Shown: positions 14,254 to 21,938, counted from the first letter of the stretch. The stretch is DNA of 27,942 bases from Nanobdellota archaeon (GCA_018812355.1 JAHJDQ010000026.1:1-27942); one strand, 5' to 3'. Notes: generated by a model from the sequence alone, not told the origin. Made by a program: numbers and translations.

Positions 14254-14993
14254 TAGTATAGTTTATAAGGGTTTAGTTCACCCCCTAATATATTAATTCT
14301 TTGGTTATAAGTAGTACCCGGAGGACAAAACCCATATTTTTCCCATATCCAAAATCGTGAAATCTTACTTGAATTTTTTGGATCAATTATGTTTATCCAT
14401 TTAAGTAAAGCCCCTTTTCCACATATTTGAATTTTATATCTATCATTTTCTGTTTTAATTTTTGATTTATGTAAGTACCATTGATAAGAAAAACCTAATT
14501 TTTCCGCAAGGATTATGAAACCATTTTTCAAATTTTCTGAACAGGTTGTAAACATAATTCGAGGATAATAATGATATTTCTGTTGAAAGTCAGAAGCATT
14601 CCTGGGTTTTCTTGAGAATGTGACACAACCATCAGTATCAAAATATCCCCTTAAGAATGCAGAAATTATCAATTTATTGGAACTTTCTAAGATAATCTTC
14701 GGAACTGCAACTATTGTTGTTTTCTTTCCCGAAGGGAAATCTAAATCTTTTAACTTATCTAAAACATATTTTTTCCTTACTACAAACCCATACGTGCCTC
14801 GTGAAGGAAAAAATTTACCTTTGATAGATAGTCCAAACAATTTATTAAACAGAGGAATAATATAATCATCATAGTACTCCCTCTCTTCATATCCTCCACT
14901 AATATCAAACTCTTTTCTTTTGCCCTCGTAACGTAAATAACCATCTCCAGCATGCATTCCGGCTATTTCGGCTAACTCTGGTGTAATATCCAT
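14253..14993 (-). CDS. LAGLIDADG homing endonuclease, free-standing
   Basis: A 246-residue protein with two LAGLIDADG-type helices: LAEIAGMHAGDG (7-18, acid D17) and AFLRGYFDTDG (112-122, acid D121). Two motifs in one chain mean a monomeric site-specific DNA endonuclease; both catalytic acids are kept, so it may be active. Between and after the motifs are the usual strand-rich DNA-binding segments with K/R and aromatic residues. It is not inside an intron or intein: the neighbouring tRNA is uninterrupted. A TATA box (15015-15022) lies about 25 bases before the ATG, giving a leaderless mRNA. The stop codon overlaps the first base of tRNA-Arg, so the tRNA may be cut from the endonuclease transcript. 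Confidence 0.88.
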   Translation of the reverse strand: MDITPELAEIAGMHAGDGYLRYEGKRKEFDISGGYEEREYYDDYIIPLFNKLFGLSIKGKFFPSRGTYGFVVRKKYVLDKLKDLDFPSGKKTTIVAVPKIILESSNKLIISAFLRGYFDTDGCVTFSRKPRNASDFQQKYHYYPRIMFTTCSENLKNGFIILAEKLGFSYQWYLHKSKIKTENDRYKIQICGKGALLKWINIIDPKNSSKISRFWIWEKYGFCPPGTTYNQRINILGGELNPYKLY

Positions 14994-15014
14994 TTATTCT
15001 TAAGAATTTATTAG

Positions 15015-15022
15015 TATATAAA
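15015..15022 (-). promoter_or_regulatory. TATA box of the homing endonuclease-tRNA-Arg transcript
   Basis: TTTATATA on the minus strand, centred about 25 bases upstream of the endonuclease ATG. Only a weaker TTATAAA, about 15 bases from the tRNA 5' end, lies closer to tRNA-Arg, so this may also be the tRNA promoter. Confidence 0.5.
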
Positions 15023-15056
15023 CTCTACCCGCACTTGTCGAGTGGGTGAGTGGGTC

Positions 15057-15497
15057 TCAATCAAATTCTTCCAACAACAAATTATTATCCATCATCAACG
15101 AATAATCTAAATTATCCAATTTTTTACTCTTAACAAAAAGAAGAAATCTTTTCTGTTCAGCTTTATTCCACTTAGCAAACTCCAGAGCAGTTTTACAAAG
15201 ATGATCAACATCACAGTGCCCTTCCCTTAAATCTTCCTGATTCAAAGCAGGATGTAACGGACAAAAAAGCACTCCATCCAATTCAATTAAGTTCCGACAA
15301 ACTCCAAAACGTAAATCATTTTCTCTGGCCCGATTTCTAAACTGTAACAATTCTTTTTTATCCTCAGAATTAATCTCTTTAAACTCTTTCGTATTTCTTA
15401 ACACGGCTTCTTTTATCTTGCCTTTAGAAACAAAATCATGTCCACAGCAGCCCATACAACCACCATTTAATTGACAAAGAATAGTTAATTTAGCCAT
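15057..15497 (-). CDS. Cysteine-rich protein of unknown function (146 aa)
   Basis: A 146-residue soluble protein. Cysteines cluster as C8, C14, C17, C18 (LNGGCMGCCGHDF), then FGVCRNL, LFCPLHPA, GHCDVDHLC, about eight in all with several histidines. The pattern suggests a bound zinc or iron-sulfur centre. I do not recognise a named family with certainty. The start at 15497 overlaps the end of the ITPase gene by 8 bases, and it is last in the argS operon. A hairpin near 15030-15055 follows the stop. Confidence 0.7.
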   Translation of the reverse strand: MAKLTILCQLNGGCMGCCGHDFVSKGKIKEAVLRNTKEFKEINSEDKKELLQFRNRARENDLRFGVCRNLIELDGVLFCPLHPALNQEDLREGHCDVDHLCKTALEFAKWNKAEQKRFLLFVKSKKLDNLDYSLMMDNNLLLEEFD

Positions 15498-16026
15498 GTT
15501 TTTCTAAAAACTCTTTAAATTTCATTAAAGCCATTTTACGATGAGAAATTTCATTCTTTTCTTCTAAAGTCATCTCAGCAAATGTTTTTTCATATCCTTC
15601 CGGCTGAAAAATAGGATCCCAGCCAAAACTGCTTTCCCCTCGGGGAGAAACTACCTTGCCTTTAATCTCACCAACAAAAAAATGAGCTTCTTTTCCATCA
15701 TAATAACCGATTGCAGATTTAACCACAACTGTATCATTATGATGTTTATTGACCAATTCATAAATCCCTTGATTACCTAAAGATTTCAAAAACCATTTAA
15801 TCAATGGTCCGGGAAAACCATTTAAACAATCTAAATGAACAGAAACATCTTCAACGAAAAAATTTCCGGGATTATTTCTAGCTGCTGCTTCTATTTTTTC
15901 AGCAATAACTTTTTGCGCATCAGAATCTTGTATCTCCGGTAAATTTAATTCAATCCCTTCAACACCAGGAATAACTGCTTGTACTTCTCTTAACTTTCCA
16001 ACATTTCCGGTAATGAAATATATCAT
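15490..16026 (-). CDS. XTP/dITP pyrophosphatase (RdgB/HAM1 family)
   Basis: A house-cleaning enzyme that hydrolyses deaminated purine triphosphates (ITP, dITP, XTP) to monophosphates. Its 178 residues carry the family motifs in order: TGNVGKLREV (6-15), the metal/base-binding FVEDVSVHLDCLNGFPGP (about 57-74), GKVVSPRGESSFGWDPIFQPEG (about 124-145) and EEKNEISHRKMAL (about 155-167). All expected acidic and lysine residues are present. Its ATG overlaps the stop of the ProX-like gene (ATGA) and its end overlaps the following gene by 8 bases. Assignment is secure. Confidence 0.94.
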   Translation of the reverse strand: MIYFITGNVGKLREVQAVIPGVEGIELNLPEIQDSDAQKVIAEKIEAAARNNPGNFFVEDVSVHLDCLNGFPGPLIKWFLKSLGNQGIYELVNKHHNDTVVVKSAIGYYDGKEAHFFVGEIKGKVVSPRGESSFGWDPIFQPEGYEKTFAEMTLEEKNEISHRKMALMKFKEFLEKHG

Positions 16027-16505
16027 TCTGGTACTTTAATTACCTCATATTCATTCTTCAAAGATTTAATATATTTTCTAAACCCCTCTCTATTAATTTC
16101 AAGTGTTTCTGTATTTATATCTGGATGAAACCCAGTAAAATCAGCATTCCAAACATCTTCATCAATTAAAACTTTTACTTTATGCTCTTTATCATGAAGT
16201 AAGCCGCTTGGTGAAACAGAGCCAGGAGTTAACCCCAAAATGTTCTTTAATTCAGCTTCATTACAAAAGTCAACTTTATGTCCTAATAAATTACCTAACT
16301 CCTTCAAATCAACTTTTTTAATATCCTCTACAATCAAAAGGTAAAAAAATCCTTTTTTCTTCTTTTCACGTAAAAATAAATTTTTAGAATGTAGACCTCT
16401 TATATTTGCCAAATACTTTTTAGCCGTTTCCGCTGTATAAACAGCTGGATGTTGGAACTCTTCAAACTCAATACCTAAATCACTCAAATACTCTTTAATC
16501 TCCAC
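16023..16505 (-). CDS. YbaK/ProX-type aminoacyl-tRNA deacylase
   Basis: A 160-residue free-standing editing domain (YbaK/ProXp/PrdX superfamily) that removes wrong amino acids from tRNA. Characteristic blocks are HSKNLFLREKKKKGFFYLLIV (39-59) with the conserved lysine K41, GLTPGSVSPSGLLHD (91-105) and FHPDINTETLEI (126-137), which closely match PrdX/ProX proteins acting on mischarged tRNA-Pro. The start is a GTG placed directly after the argS TAG, with a GGAGGAG Shine-Dalgarno inside the end of argS. It overlaps rdgB by 4 bases. Substrate (Ala-tRNA-Pro or other) is inferred from the family, not proven. Confidence 0.88.
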   Translation of the reverse strand: MEIKEYLSDLGIEFEEFQHPAVYTAETAKKYLANIRGLHSKNLFLREKKKKGFFYLLIVEDIKKVDLKELGNLLGHKVDFCNEAELKNILGLTPGSVSPSGLLHDKEHKVKVLIDEDVWNADFTGFHPDINTETLEINREGFRKYIKSLKNEYEVIKVPE

Positions 16506-18191
16506 CTACATCTCCTCCGGAGCTTTAATGCCCATTAAACTCAAACCAATCTCTAAAACTTGACGTACAGAATCAACCAATAACAACCTAGCTTTCATCG
16601 TACTTACTTGTTCAGAAATTACTGGACACTTATGATAAAATTCGTTAAAGGCCTGACTTAACCCAATCAAGTACTGTGCCAGATGATGCGGCTTATAAGT
16701 TTCAGAAACCTTAACAATTACTTGAGGAAAATCATACAATAATCGAACAACGGCCATCTCTTCTGATTGATCAAAATTTTCAAAACTTATTTGCACTGTA
16801 ATCTCCCTATTAGCTTTCCTTAAAATCGAACAAGCCCTAGCGTGTGTATACTGGACATAAGGTCCGGTTTCTCCTTCAAAACTTAACGATTCTTCCGGAT
16901 TGTAAACCATATCTCTCAGCGGATCAATTTTAAGCATGAAAAATTTAATCGCTGCTTGCGAAATAAACTCTGCTCGTTCTTTAAACTCTTTTTCAGATAA
17001 TTTATGATATCTTTTTCTAACTTCTTTTTCCGCCATTCCAGAAATTTCATCCATCACATCATCAGCATCAACCACAGTCCCTTCTCTTGACTTCATTCTG
17101 CCAGAGGGAAGATTAACCAATCCATATTTTAAATGGTAAAGATTCTTGGCATATGGTTTCTTTAACATCTCTAAAATCTTAAACAATTGTTGGAAATGAT
17201 TATTTTGTTCAGTAGCGACAACGTAAATTAATTGATCAAATTTAAAATCTTGATACCTAACTTGAGCTAAACATAAATCAAAAGTCATATAGACTGAAGT
17301 TTTGTCTCCTCGTAAGAGAACTTTATTAGGAAGATCATATTTTTCTAAATTAGCAATGATTGCTTCAGTATGGTCTTTTTCAAAGATTTTATTTTTATAA
17401 CCCTCTAACACAAGATCTTTTCCTTTTTCATAATACTTTGATTCAAAATACTCCTTATCAAATTTAATTCCAAACCTTTTATAGGTTTCTGCAAACCCAG
17501 CTAAGACCCATTGATTCATTTTTTTCCATAACGCTCTTGTTTCTGAATCTTCCCTTTCCCACTTCAAAAGAAGTTCTTGTACCTCTAATTTTAACTTTTC
17601 ATCTTCTTTCGCTTTTTTGGAAAACAGAACATAATAATCTCCCACAAAATGATCAGTTTTTTTATCCGGCTGTTTATTTTTACCCCATTTTTGATAAGCC
17701 AACATTGATTGACAGATATGCACACCACGATCATTAACAATATTTACTGGATGCACTTTATTTCCCTGAAAAGCAAGAATTCTGGACATTGCGTTACCTA
17801 AAGCCATATTTCTTAAATGACCTAAGTGTAAAGGTTTATTAGTATTTGGACCACAAAACTCAATCACAACTTTCTTTTTTTCTTTCCCCATTCCATAATT
17901 CTTTGCCTGCTTATACACTGTTGTTAATGTCTCCTCAGCTAAGACAGACTTCTTCACAAAAAAATTCAGATAAGGACCAACAACATCAATCTTAGAAATA
18001 AAAGCAAGCAACTTAATCTTCTCCTTCAACTTCTCCGCAGCCTCTTTAGCATTTTTTCCAAACTTAAAACAAGGAAAAGCATAATCTCCCATTTTAGGAT
18101 CTGGCGGAACAGAAATTAACTTAGTTAACTCTTCTTTTTTTAGTTTAGTATTCTTAGCTAAAAGTTCAACCAGCTCTTCTTTAAAATCCAT
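16506..18191 (-). CDS. argS: Arginyl-tRNA synthetase
   Basis: A 561-residue class I synthetase charging tRNA-Arg. The N-terminal Add-1 domain (1-110) is followed by NTNKPLHLGHLRN with the HIGH equivalent HLGH (about 122-125). The KMSKS equivalent is GRMKSREGTVV (about 363-373). DALR-type anticodon-binding residues fill the C terminus (QYTHARACSILRKA, then the helical end SLMGIKAPEEM). I place the start at the ATG at 18191, with GGAG four bases upstream; a TTG at 18200 would add three residues. It heads a four-gene operon. The divergent promoter gap to the CsrA-like gene contains two inverted repeats. Confidence 0.95.
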   Translation of the reverse strand: MDFKEELVELLAKNTKLKKEELTKLISVPPDPKMGDYAFPCFKFGKNAKEAAEKLKEKIKLLAFISKIDVVGPYLNFFVKKSVLAEETLTTVYKQAKNYGMGKEKKKVVIEFCGPNTNKPLHLGHLRNMALGNAMSRILAFQGNKVHPVNIVNDRGVHICQSMLAYQKWGKNKQPDKKTDHFVGDYYVLFSKKAKEDEKLKLEVQELLLKWEREDSETRALWKKMNQWVLAGFAETYKRFGIKFDKEYFESKYYEKGKDLVLEGYKNKIFEKDHTEAIIANLEKYDLPNKVLLRGDKTSVYMTFDLCLAQVRYQDFKFDQLIYVVATEQNNHFQQLFKILEMLKKPYAKNLYHLKYGLVNLPSGRMKSREGTVVDADDVMDEISGMAEKEVRKRYHKLSEKEFKERAEFISQAAIKFFMLKIDPLRDMVYNPEESLSFEGETGPYVQYTHARACSILRKANREITVQISFENFDQSEEMAVVRLLYDFPQVIVKVSETYKPHHLAQYLIGLSQAFNEFYHKCPVISEQVSTMKARLLLVDSVRQVLEIGLSLMGIKAPEEM

Positions 18192-18226
18192 ATTCTCCAA
18201 GAATAAGTTCGGATTTAAATAGATAA

Positions 18227-18275
18227 CGGAAAAATCTACGATTTTCCGGGATCTTCCAAAAACTGACAGTTTTTG
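18227..18275. promoter_or_regulatory. Two palindromes in the argS/CsrA-like divergent gap
   Basis: The first is at 18227-18248 (CGGAAAA..T and ATTTTCCG, 5-base loop). The second is at 18257-18275 (CAAAAACTG-A-CAGTTTTTG). A half-copy CGGAAAAAATT follows at 18284. They lie between the two divergent starts, so they could be operators or an upstream leader structure of argS. Confidence 0.4.
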
Positions 18276-18321
18276 CTAAGTAGCGGAAAAAATTATAAAG
18301 TAATAATGATCTAGCTTAAAA

Positions 18322-18663
18322 ATGGGACTCAAATTAACGCATGGTATTGATGAAGGCGTCAGAATAACACAAAAAAATTCTGGAATTGAACACTTTGTTA
18401 GAGTATTAAGTATTTCTCCTGATCAGGAAAATGTATTTCTCAAAGTAGTTGTGGGTGGGTTTCCTAAACATGTTATTCTTAAACGAGATCGTAGTGCAGA
18501 GGTACTTTCCAAGTTCAAAATAAGATACCATGAACCTCGGGGTAGACAACAAGCAAATCTAAATTATGATGCTCCTCCAAACTATTTTATCGAACGGGGA
18601 GATTTTTATGAGGGACAATTCACCTCACATTTAAGATCACTTCCTTTAGAAAAAAGATTATAA
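18322..18663 (+). CDS. Small protein with CsrA-like N-terminal segment
   Basis: A 113-residue protein. Residues 2-64 line up by eye with the bacterial carbon storage regulator CsrA: LKLTHGIDEGVRI against LILTRRVGETLMI, then FVRVLSIS against VTVTVLGV, then NVFLKVVVGGFPKHVILKRD against QVRIGVNAPKEVSVHRE. The spacing is a little longer. CsrA is an RNA-binding dimer that represses translation at GGA motifs in bacteria. The C-terminal 45 residues (SKFKIRYHEPRGRQQANL onwards) are an addition not found in CsrA. The resemblance is short and should be treated as a suggestion. It lies 117 bases upstream of pyrB on the same strand. Confidence 0.5.
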   Translation: MGLKLTHGIDEGVRITQKNSGIEHFVRVLSISPDQENVFLKVVVGGFPKHVILKRDRSAEVLSKFKIRYHEPRGRQQANLNYDAPPNYFIERGDFYEGQFTSHLRSLPLEKRL

Positions 18664-18789
18664 TCTCAATAATCTATTTAAACATTTACCCAGTAAGAAA
18701 TCTATATTGACCTCTCGAAATGTATTTAAATGAAAAATAATTACTTTAGTTTTTGATGAAAAAAGATTATTTCTTAAGAGGTGATGATA

Positions 18790-19941
18790 ATGAACAATTA
18801 TAATTTAGATGATGGACTAATAAACTGGGGACCGACTCCTGAAATTGCTGAATACCATCAGGGAATGTTTAGAGGATTTTTAGCCCAATCTCCTGAGCAG
18901 ATCAAAAAAGCTTGTTGTGATGAAGAAGGCAGATTAGTACATATTCTTAGCGCTGAACATTTTGATCTTACTTTTTTGGAAAGAATTTGTGAAGTTACCA
19001 ATGCTGCAAGGAGAATCAATAAACTTCCTGATGCTCCACTGAAAAGATTATTAAGAAACAAGTCGGTATTGAATTATTTTGCTCAACCCAGTTCAAGAAC
19101 ATTTTTATCTTTTTCCAATGCAGAATCATTATTAGGAATGCGCCGGGAAGAATTAAGAGATCTAAGTACTTCTTCAGCCGCTAAAGGAGAATCAGATAGA
19201 GATTCACTGAGAACCCATTCATCTTATCATGACGCACTCGTTTTTAGAAATAAATGTAATTATTTTGACATGTTTGCTTTATGGACAATGCAAACATCTA
19301 ACAGAAGCATTCCAGTGATTAGTGGTGGAGCTGGCTCTAAAGAGCACCCTACTCAAGCAATTCTTGACTATTATACAATCCGTGAATCACTAGATCGGCA
19401 AATTGATGGAAAGTCGTTTGCTTTTGTTGGTGATTGTCTAAGAGGGAGGACAGTCCGTTCCCTAGCCAAAGTATTAAGTTTACATCAGGATATTGAGATA
19501 TATTTTGTCGCTCCAGATAAATATCAGATCGACCAAGAAACAGAAGCATATCTCACTCAACAAGGAGTTAGAGTAACAAGGACAACTACAGGATTAGAAG
19601 GGATTCCAGAAATGATAACTGGAGCAGTCTATATGACTAGAATTCAAGATGAACACGATAAAGATGGAGAACAAAAAAGGTATGATCCTAGATTTATCTT
19701 CACTGAACCTATGCTTGACCAGTTACAAGACCCAGCAGTATTGATGCATCCACTACCTAAAAGAGAAGAGATTGATCCAAGAATTGATTATCGCGACGAT
19801 AGAAAAATAATGATCTGGCGACAAATGAGAAACGGAATGTGGGCTAGAACAGCTTTGTTTGCCCATATCTTTGGAGTAGATGATAAAATCTTAGAAACTT
19901 ACCGAACATGTGAGAAAGTTACTGCCCCTAAACCTTTATAG
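18790..19941 (+). CDS. pyrB: Aspartate carbamoyltransferase, catalytic chain
   Basis: This enzyme joins carbamoyl phosphate and aspartate in pyrimidine synthesis. The 383 residues contain the carbamoyl-phosphate loop QPSSRTFLSF (99-108, Ser for the first Thr of STRT), the swinging loop with KGES (122-125), EHPTQAILDYYT (175-186), GDCLRGRTVRSL (about 217-228), MTRIQDEH (about 282-289) and the aspartate-binding MHPLPKREEID (about 317-327). These fit aspartate rather than ornithine transcarbamylase. The N terminus is about 50 residues longer than in E. coli PyrB. The ATG at 18790 is chosen over GTG/ATG at 18781-18784 because GAGGTGAT precedes it at proper distance. No pyrI regulatory chain is visible nearby. 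Its end overlaps the converging gene by 14 bases. Confidence 0.9.
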   Translation: MNNYNLDDGLINWGPTPEIAEYHQGMFRGFLAQSPEQIKKACCDEEGRLVHILSAEHFDLTFLERICEVTNAARRINKLPDAPLKRLLRNKSVLNYFAQPSSRTFLSFSNAESLLGMRREELRDLSTSSAAKGESDRDSLRTHSSYHDALVFRNKCNYFDMFALWTMQTSNRSIPVISGGAGSKEHPTQAILDYYTIRESLDRQIDGKSFAFVGDCLRGRTVRSLAKVLSLHQDIEIYFVAPDKYQIDQETEAYLTQQGVRVTRTTTGLEGIPEMITGAVYMTRIQDEHDKDGEQKRYDPRFIFTEPMLDQLQDPAVLMHPLPKREEIDPRIDYRDDRKIMIWRQMRNGMWARTALFAHIFGVDDKILETYRTCEKVTAPKPL

Positions 19942-20617
19942 CATTTTTTCTCTCACTCAACACAAAACTCTTTACTTTCCCACCACAAAAAGAACTAATT
20001 AAATCTTTTACCTCTTTCACCAATTCATTTAATTCCTTATTTGTTATCGGTGGAAGTGCCTCAATATGAATTAAAGCAGAATTAGAATTCTTATTCAAAA
20101 CTGTCTTCTTACTTTTCCAGAAATCTAACTTCGTTCCTAAAATATTCTTTTCATCACGATAAATTAAATCTCCTCTCTTAACCCTAGACAATTTACCAAT
20201 TCTTTCTCTACCTTTAGCTAAACTAAATGTTAATCCACCTTTTATCCTATCATAATCATCCACTCCTAAAGGAATAATATGTTTCACCGCTAAATAACGA
20301 ACCAAATTTGTCACCACATCCTTCCCTGCCACACTCTTCCGTTTCAATATTTTTTTCAATAACCTTTCCACAGAGGTATGATAATGTCGAGCTTTCTTGC
20401 CAAACCCTGCTTTAGCAACTTCCCACGGAGAGATTAAGTCATGGTTTTTTATGGTCCGTTTATGAAAAGTAAGATGAGTTAAATTTTCTGCTTCTTGTAG
20501 TAAATGTTTAGACTCTTTTAATTTGGTTTTATTATCAATCCCTTCAACCAAAATGAAAGCAACTCTCAATTTCTGATTAAATTTACGAAAAACTTCTTTT
20601 TTAATCTCAATCTTCAT
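19928..20617 (-). CDS. B3/B4 tRNA-binding-domain protein
   Basis: A 229-residue protein with the B3/B4 fold known from the beta subunit of phenylalanyl-tRNA synthetase, where it edits mischarged tRNA. The free-standing family (COG3382) shows the same features. They are a start like FRKFNQKLRVAFILVEGIDN (11-30), SPWEVAKAGFGKKARHYHTSVERLL (about 63-87), LVRYLAVKHIIPLGVDDYDRI (about 105-125), the GRERIG segment and RGDLIYRDEKNILGTKLDFW (about 148-167). A role in aminoacyl-tRNA or amino-acid-adduct quality control is plausible but untested. Its ATG overlaps the stop of the upstream small membrane protein (ATGA). Confidence 0.8.
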   Translation of the reverse strand: MKIEIKKEVFRKFNQKLRVAFILVEGIDNKTKLKESKHLLQEAENLTHLTFHKRTIKNHDLISPWEVAKAGFGKKARHYHTSVERLLKKILKRKSVAGKDVVTNLVRYLAVKHIIPLGVDDYDRIKGGLTFSLAKGRERIGKLSRVKRGDLIYRDEKNILGTKLDFWKSKKTVLNKNSNSALIHIEALPPITNKELNELVKEVKDLISSFCGGKVKSFVLSERKNAIKV

Positions 20618-21075
20618 TTTTTCTTTTCCAATTGACGATTTTCTTTGTTTACTTTCTTTTCATAAGATCGACCTTTGAAAAAGCCAATCATCCTTTTGAA
20701 AAACCCTTTCTTCTGCCGAGAATAACTTAATCCATAATGCATATTTAAGCGATCTAAATCATAACGAATATCTTTCAGAATGTGGACTTTTTTTCGTTCA
20801 TAATGAACCCGAGCCAATATTAAAATTAAATATAAACCAAATAGTCCACCCACTAAAAGACTTGCTTGTCTCATAAAAGGTTGAATTGTATCTATTAATG
20901 ATTGTAATTCTTTAGGAAGAGTTTCACCTCCATTTTCTCCTGATAAAGAGTCCGAACCAAACGAAGATCCTCCTTTATCTCCTCCCGGTGGAAGAACTTC
21001 ACCAGCAGCTAAAACTAAAGGGAGTAAGAAAACTAATAATAATCCTAATATAATTATCTTTTTCACTCTAATCAC
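20614..21075 (-). CDS. Signal-peptide membrane protein of unknown function (153 aa)
   Basis: A cleavable-looking signal sequence (about 5-23, ending VLAAG) is followed by a Gly/Ser-rich acidic stretch (24-55). One membrane helix (about 73-88) comes next, then a strongly basic tail with KKGFFKRMIGFFKGR. The likely topology is N-terminal part outside, tail inside. No family is recognised. The start codon is GTG; 21075 is given, and the GTG nine bases inside (VKKIIIL) is equally possible. It is translationally coupled to the B3/B4 gene. Confidence 0.65.
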   Translation of the reverse strand: MIRVKKIIILGLLLVFLLPLVLAAGEVLPPGGDKGGSSFGSDSLSGENGGETLPKELQSLIDTIQPFMRQASLLVGGLFGLYLILILARVHYERKKVHILKDIRYDLDRLNMHYGLSYSRQKKGFFKRMIGFFKGRSYEKKVNKENRQLEKKK

Positions 21076-21166
21076 ACTCTTTTTAAGATATTATTATCTT
21101 TTTATTATTAAAGGTTACGTATATTTAAAAGAAAATTTTATAAACAAACTAAAGAAAATAGAGATT

Positions 21167-21313
21167 AGCCCTGCTGTGGGTTAGTTCACAGCCCCGTGGA
21201 AAAGCAATTGCTTTGCGGACTGTAGTGGACTAACTGAATTACGTCAAGTGGTTTAGGTTTAATCATAACACCCTTTGGAGGTGTCGACCGCGGTTCAAAT
21301 CCGCGCGGGGCTA
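21167..21313 (+). tRNA. tRNA-Gln(UUG) with a 72-nt insertion in the D-arm region
   Basis: The 3' half is canonical: anticodon arm ACACC-CTTTGGA-GGTGT (21268-21284, anticodon UUG at 21275-21277), T arm CGCGG-TTCAAAT-CCGCG, acceptor CGGGGCT pairing with AGCCCTG at 21167-21173, discriminator A, no CCA. Between the 5' acceptor strand and the anticodon arm are 94 bases instead of about 20. The extra 72 bases are bounded by near-identical GTGGGTTAG (21176-21184) and GTGGTTTAG (21248-21256), so removal leaves one D-arm half and a 75-nt tRNA. The junction is ambiguous within the repeat, and I find no regular bulge-helix-bulge. The insertion folds on itself (GTTAGT/ACTAAC, ACAG/CTGT, CCG/CGG and a palindrome AAAGCAATTGCTTT). 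A TATA-like TTTTATAAA lies at 21136-21144. Confidence 0.8.
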
Positions 21314-21359
21314 CTTTTTTACTAAACCTTTTTAAATAACCCCCGCAATTAAACATAAA

Positions 21360-21485
21360 TTCAAGAGATGGGTCGGTTGTGAAAAGCCATAAATTCATAC
21401 ATGAATTTAATGTCACTGCTTACCCATACTGGAGAGAAAGTAAAACTTATTCTCCTTGAAAAAACAACCGAGGTATTAATTAAAA
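21360..21485 (+). promoter_or_regulatory. Structured leader of rps15 (candidate autoregulatory RNA)
   Basis: A TATA-like CTTTTTAAATA at about 21328-21338 would start a leader of about 125 nt before the rps15 ATG. Four pairings are visible: ATGGG (21368-21372) with CCCAT (21423-21427); CGGTTGT (21374-21380) with ACAACCG (21464-21470); a hairpin AAATTCA/TGAATTT (21391-21408); and GGAGA/TCTCC extended by AAGT/ACTT (21431-21455). The first two cross each other, making a pseudoknot. Its last strand runs into the GAGGT Shine-Dalgarno at 21470-21474. Confidence 0.55.
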
Positions 21486-21938
21486 ATGGCACGTATGCAT
21501 AGTAGAAAGAAAGGAAAAGCAAAAAGTACAAAACCAATCAAAAAAGTCCCTTCTTGGGCACCTTACAAAGGTAAAGAAATAGAAAAATTAGTTATTAAAT
21601 TTGCTAAAGCTGGTAAAACCACTTCCGAAATTGGCATTTTTCTCAGAGACAGTTATGGAATCAATAGCGTTAAAGCTTTAGCTGGAAAAAGTATTAGTGC
21701 TATTCTTAAAGAAAACAACTTAACCAAAGATCTACCGGAAGACTTACTCAACTTAATTAAAAAGATGGTTGAAGTAAAAACCCATCTAGAAAAGAATCGT
21801 CAGGACATGACTGCTAAACGTGGTTTACAATTAACCAGTTCCAAAATCAGACGTTTAATCAAATATTACCAGAAATCTAAACGTCTTCCTGCTGATTGGA
21901 AATTCGACCCAAATAGACTTAAGATGTATTTGGAATAG
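21486..21938 (+). CDS. rps15: Ribosomal protein uS15 (archaeal S15P)
   Basis: A 150-residue small-subunit ribosomal protein of the archaeal/eukaryotic type (S13e). The family N terminus MARMHSRKKGKAKS is present, followed by VPSWAPYKGKEIEKLV (21-36), the GKTTSEIGIFLRDSYGI segment (43-59) and the rRNA-binding core KRGLQLTSSKIRRLIKYYQKSKRLPADWKFD (about 111-141). Residue length and motifs are standard. It is preceded by a long structured leader that is unusual for this window, where most promoters are leaderless. A small secreted protein gene follows after 46 bases. Confidence 0.96.
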   Translation: MARMHSRKKGKAKSTKPIKKVPSWAPYKGKEIEKLVIKFAKAGKTTSEIGIFLRDSYGINSVKALAGKSISAILKENNLTKDLPEDLLNLIKKMVEVKTHLEKNRQDMTAKRGLQLTSSKIRRLIKYYQKSKRLPADWKFDPNRLKMYLE

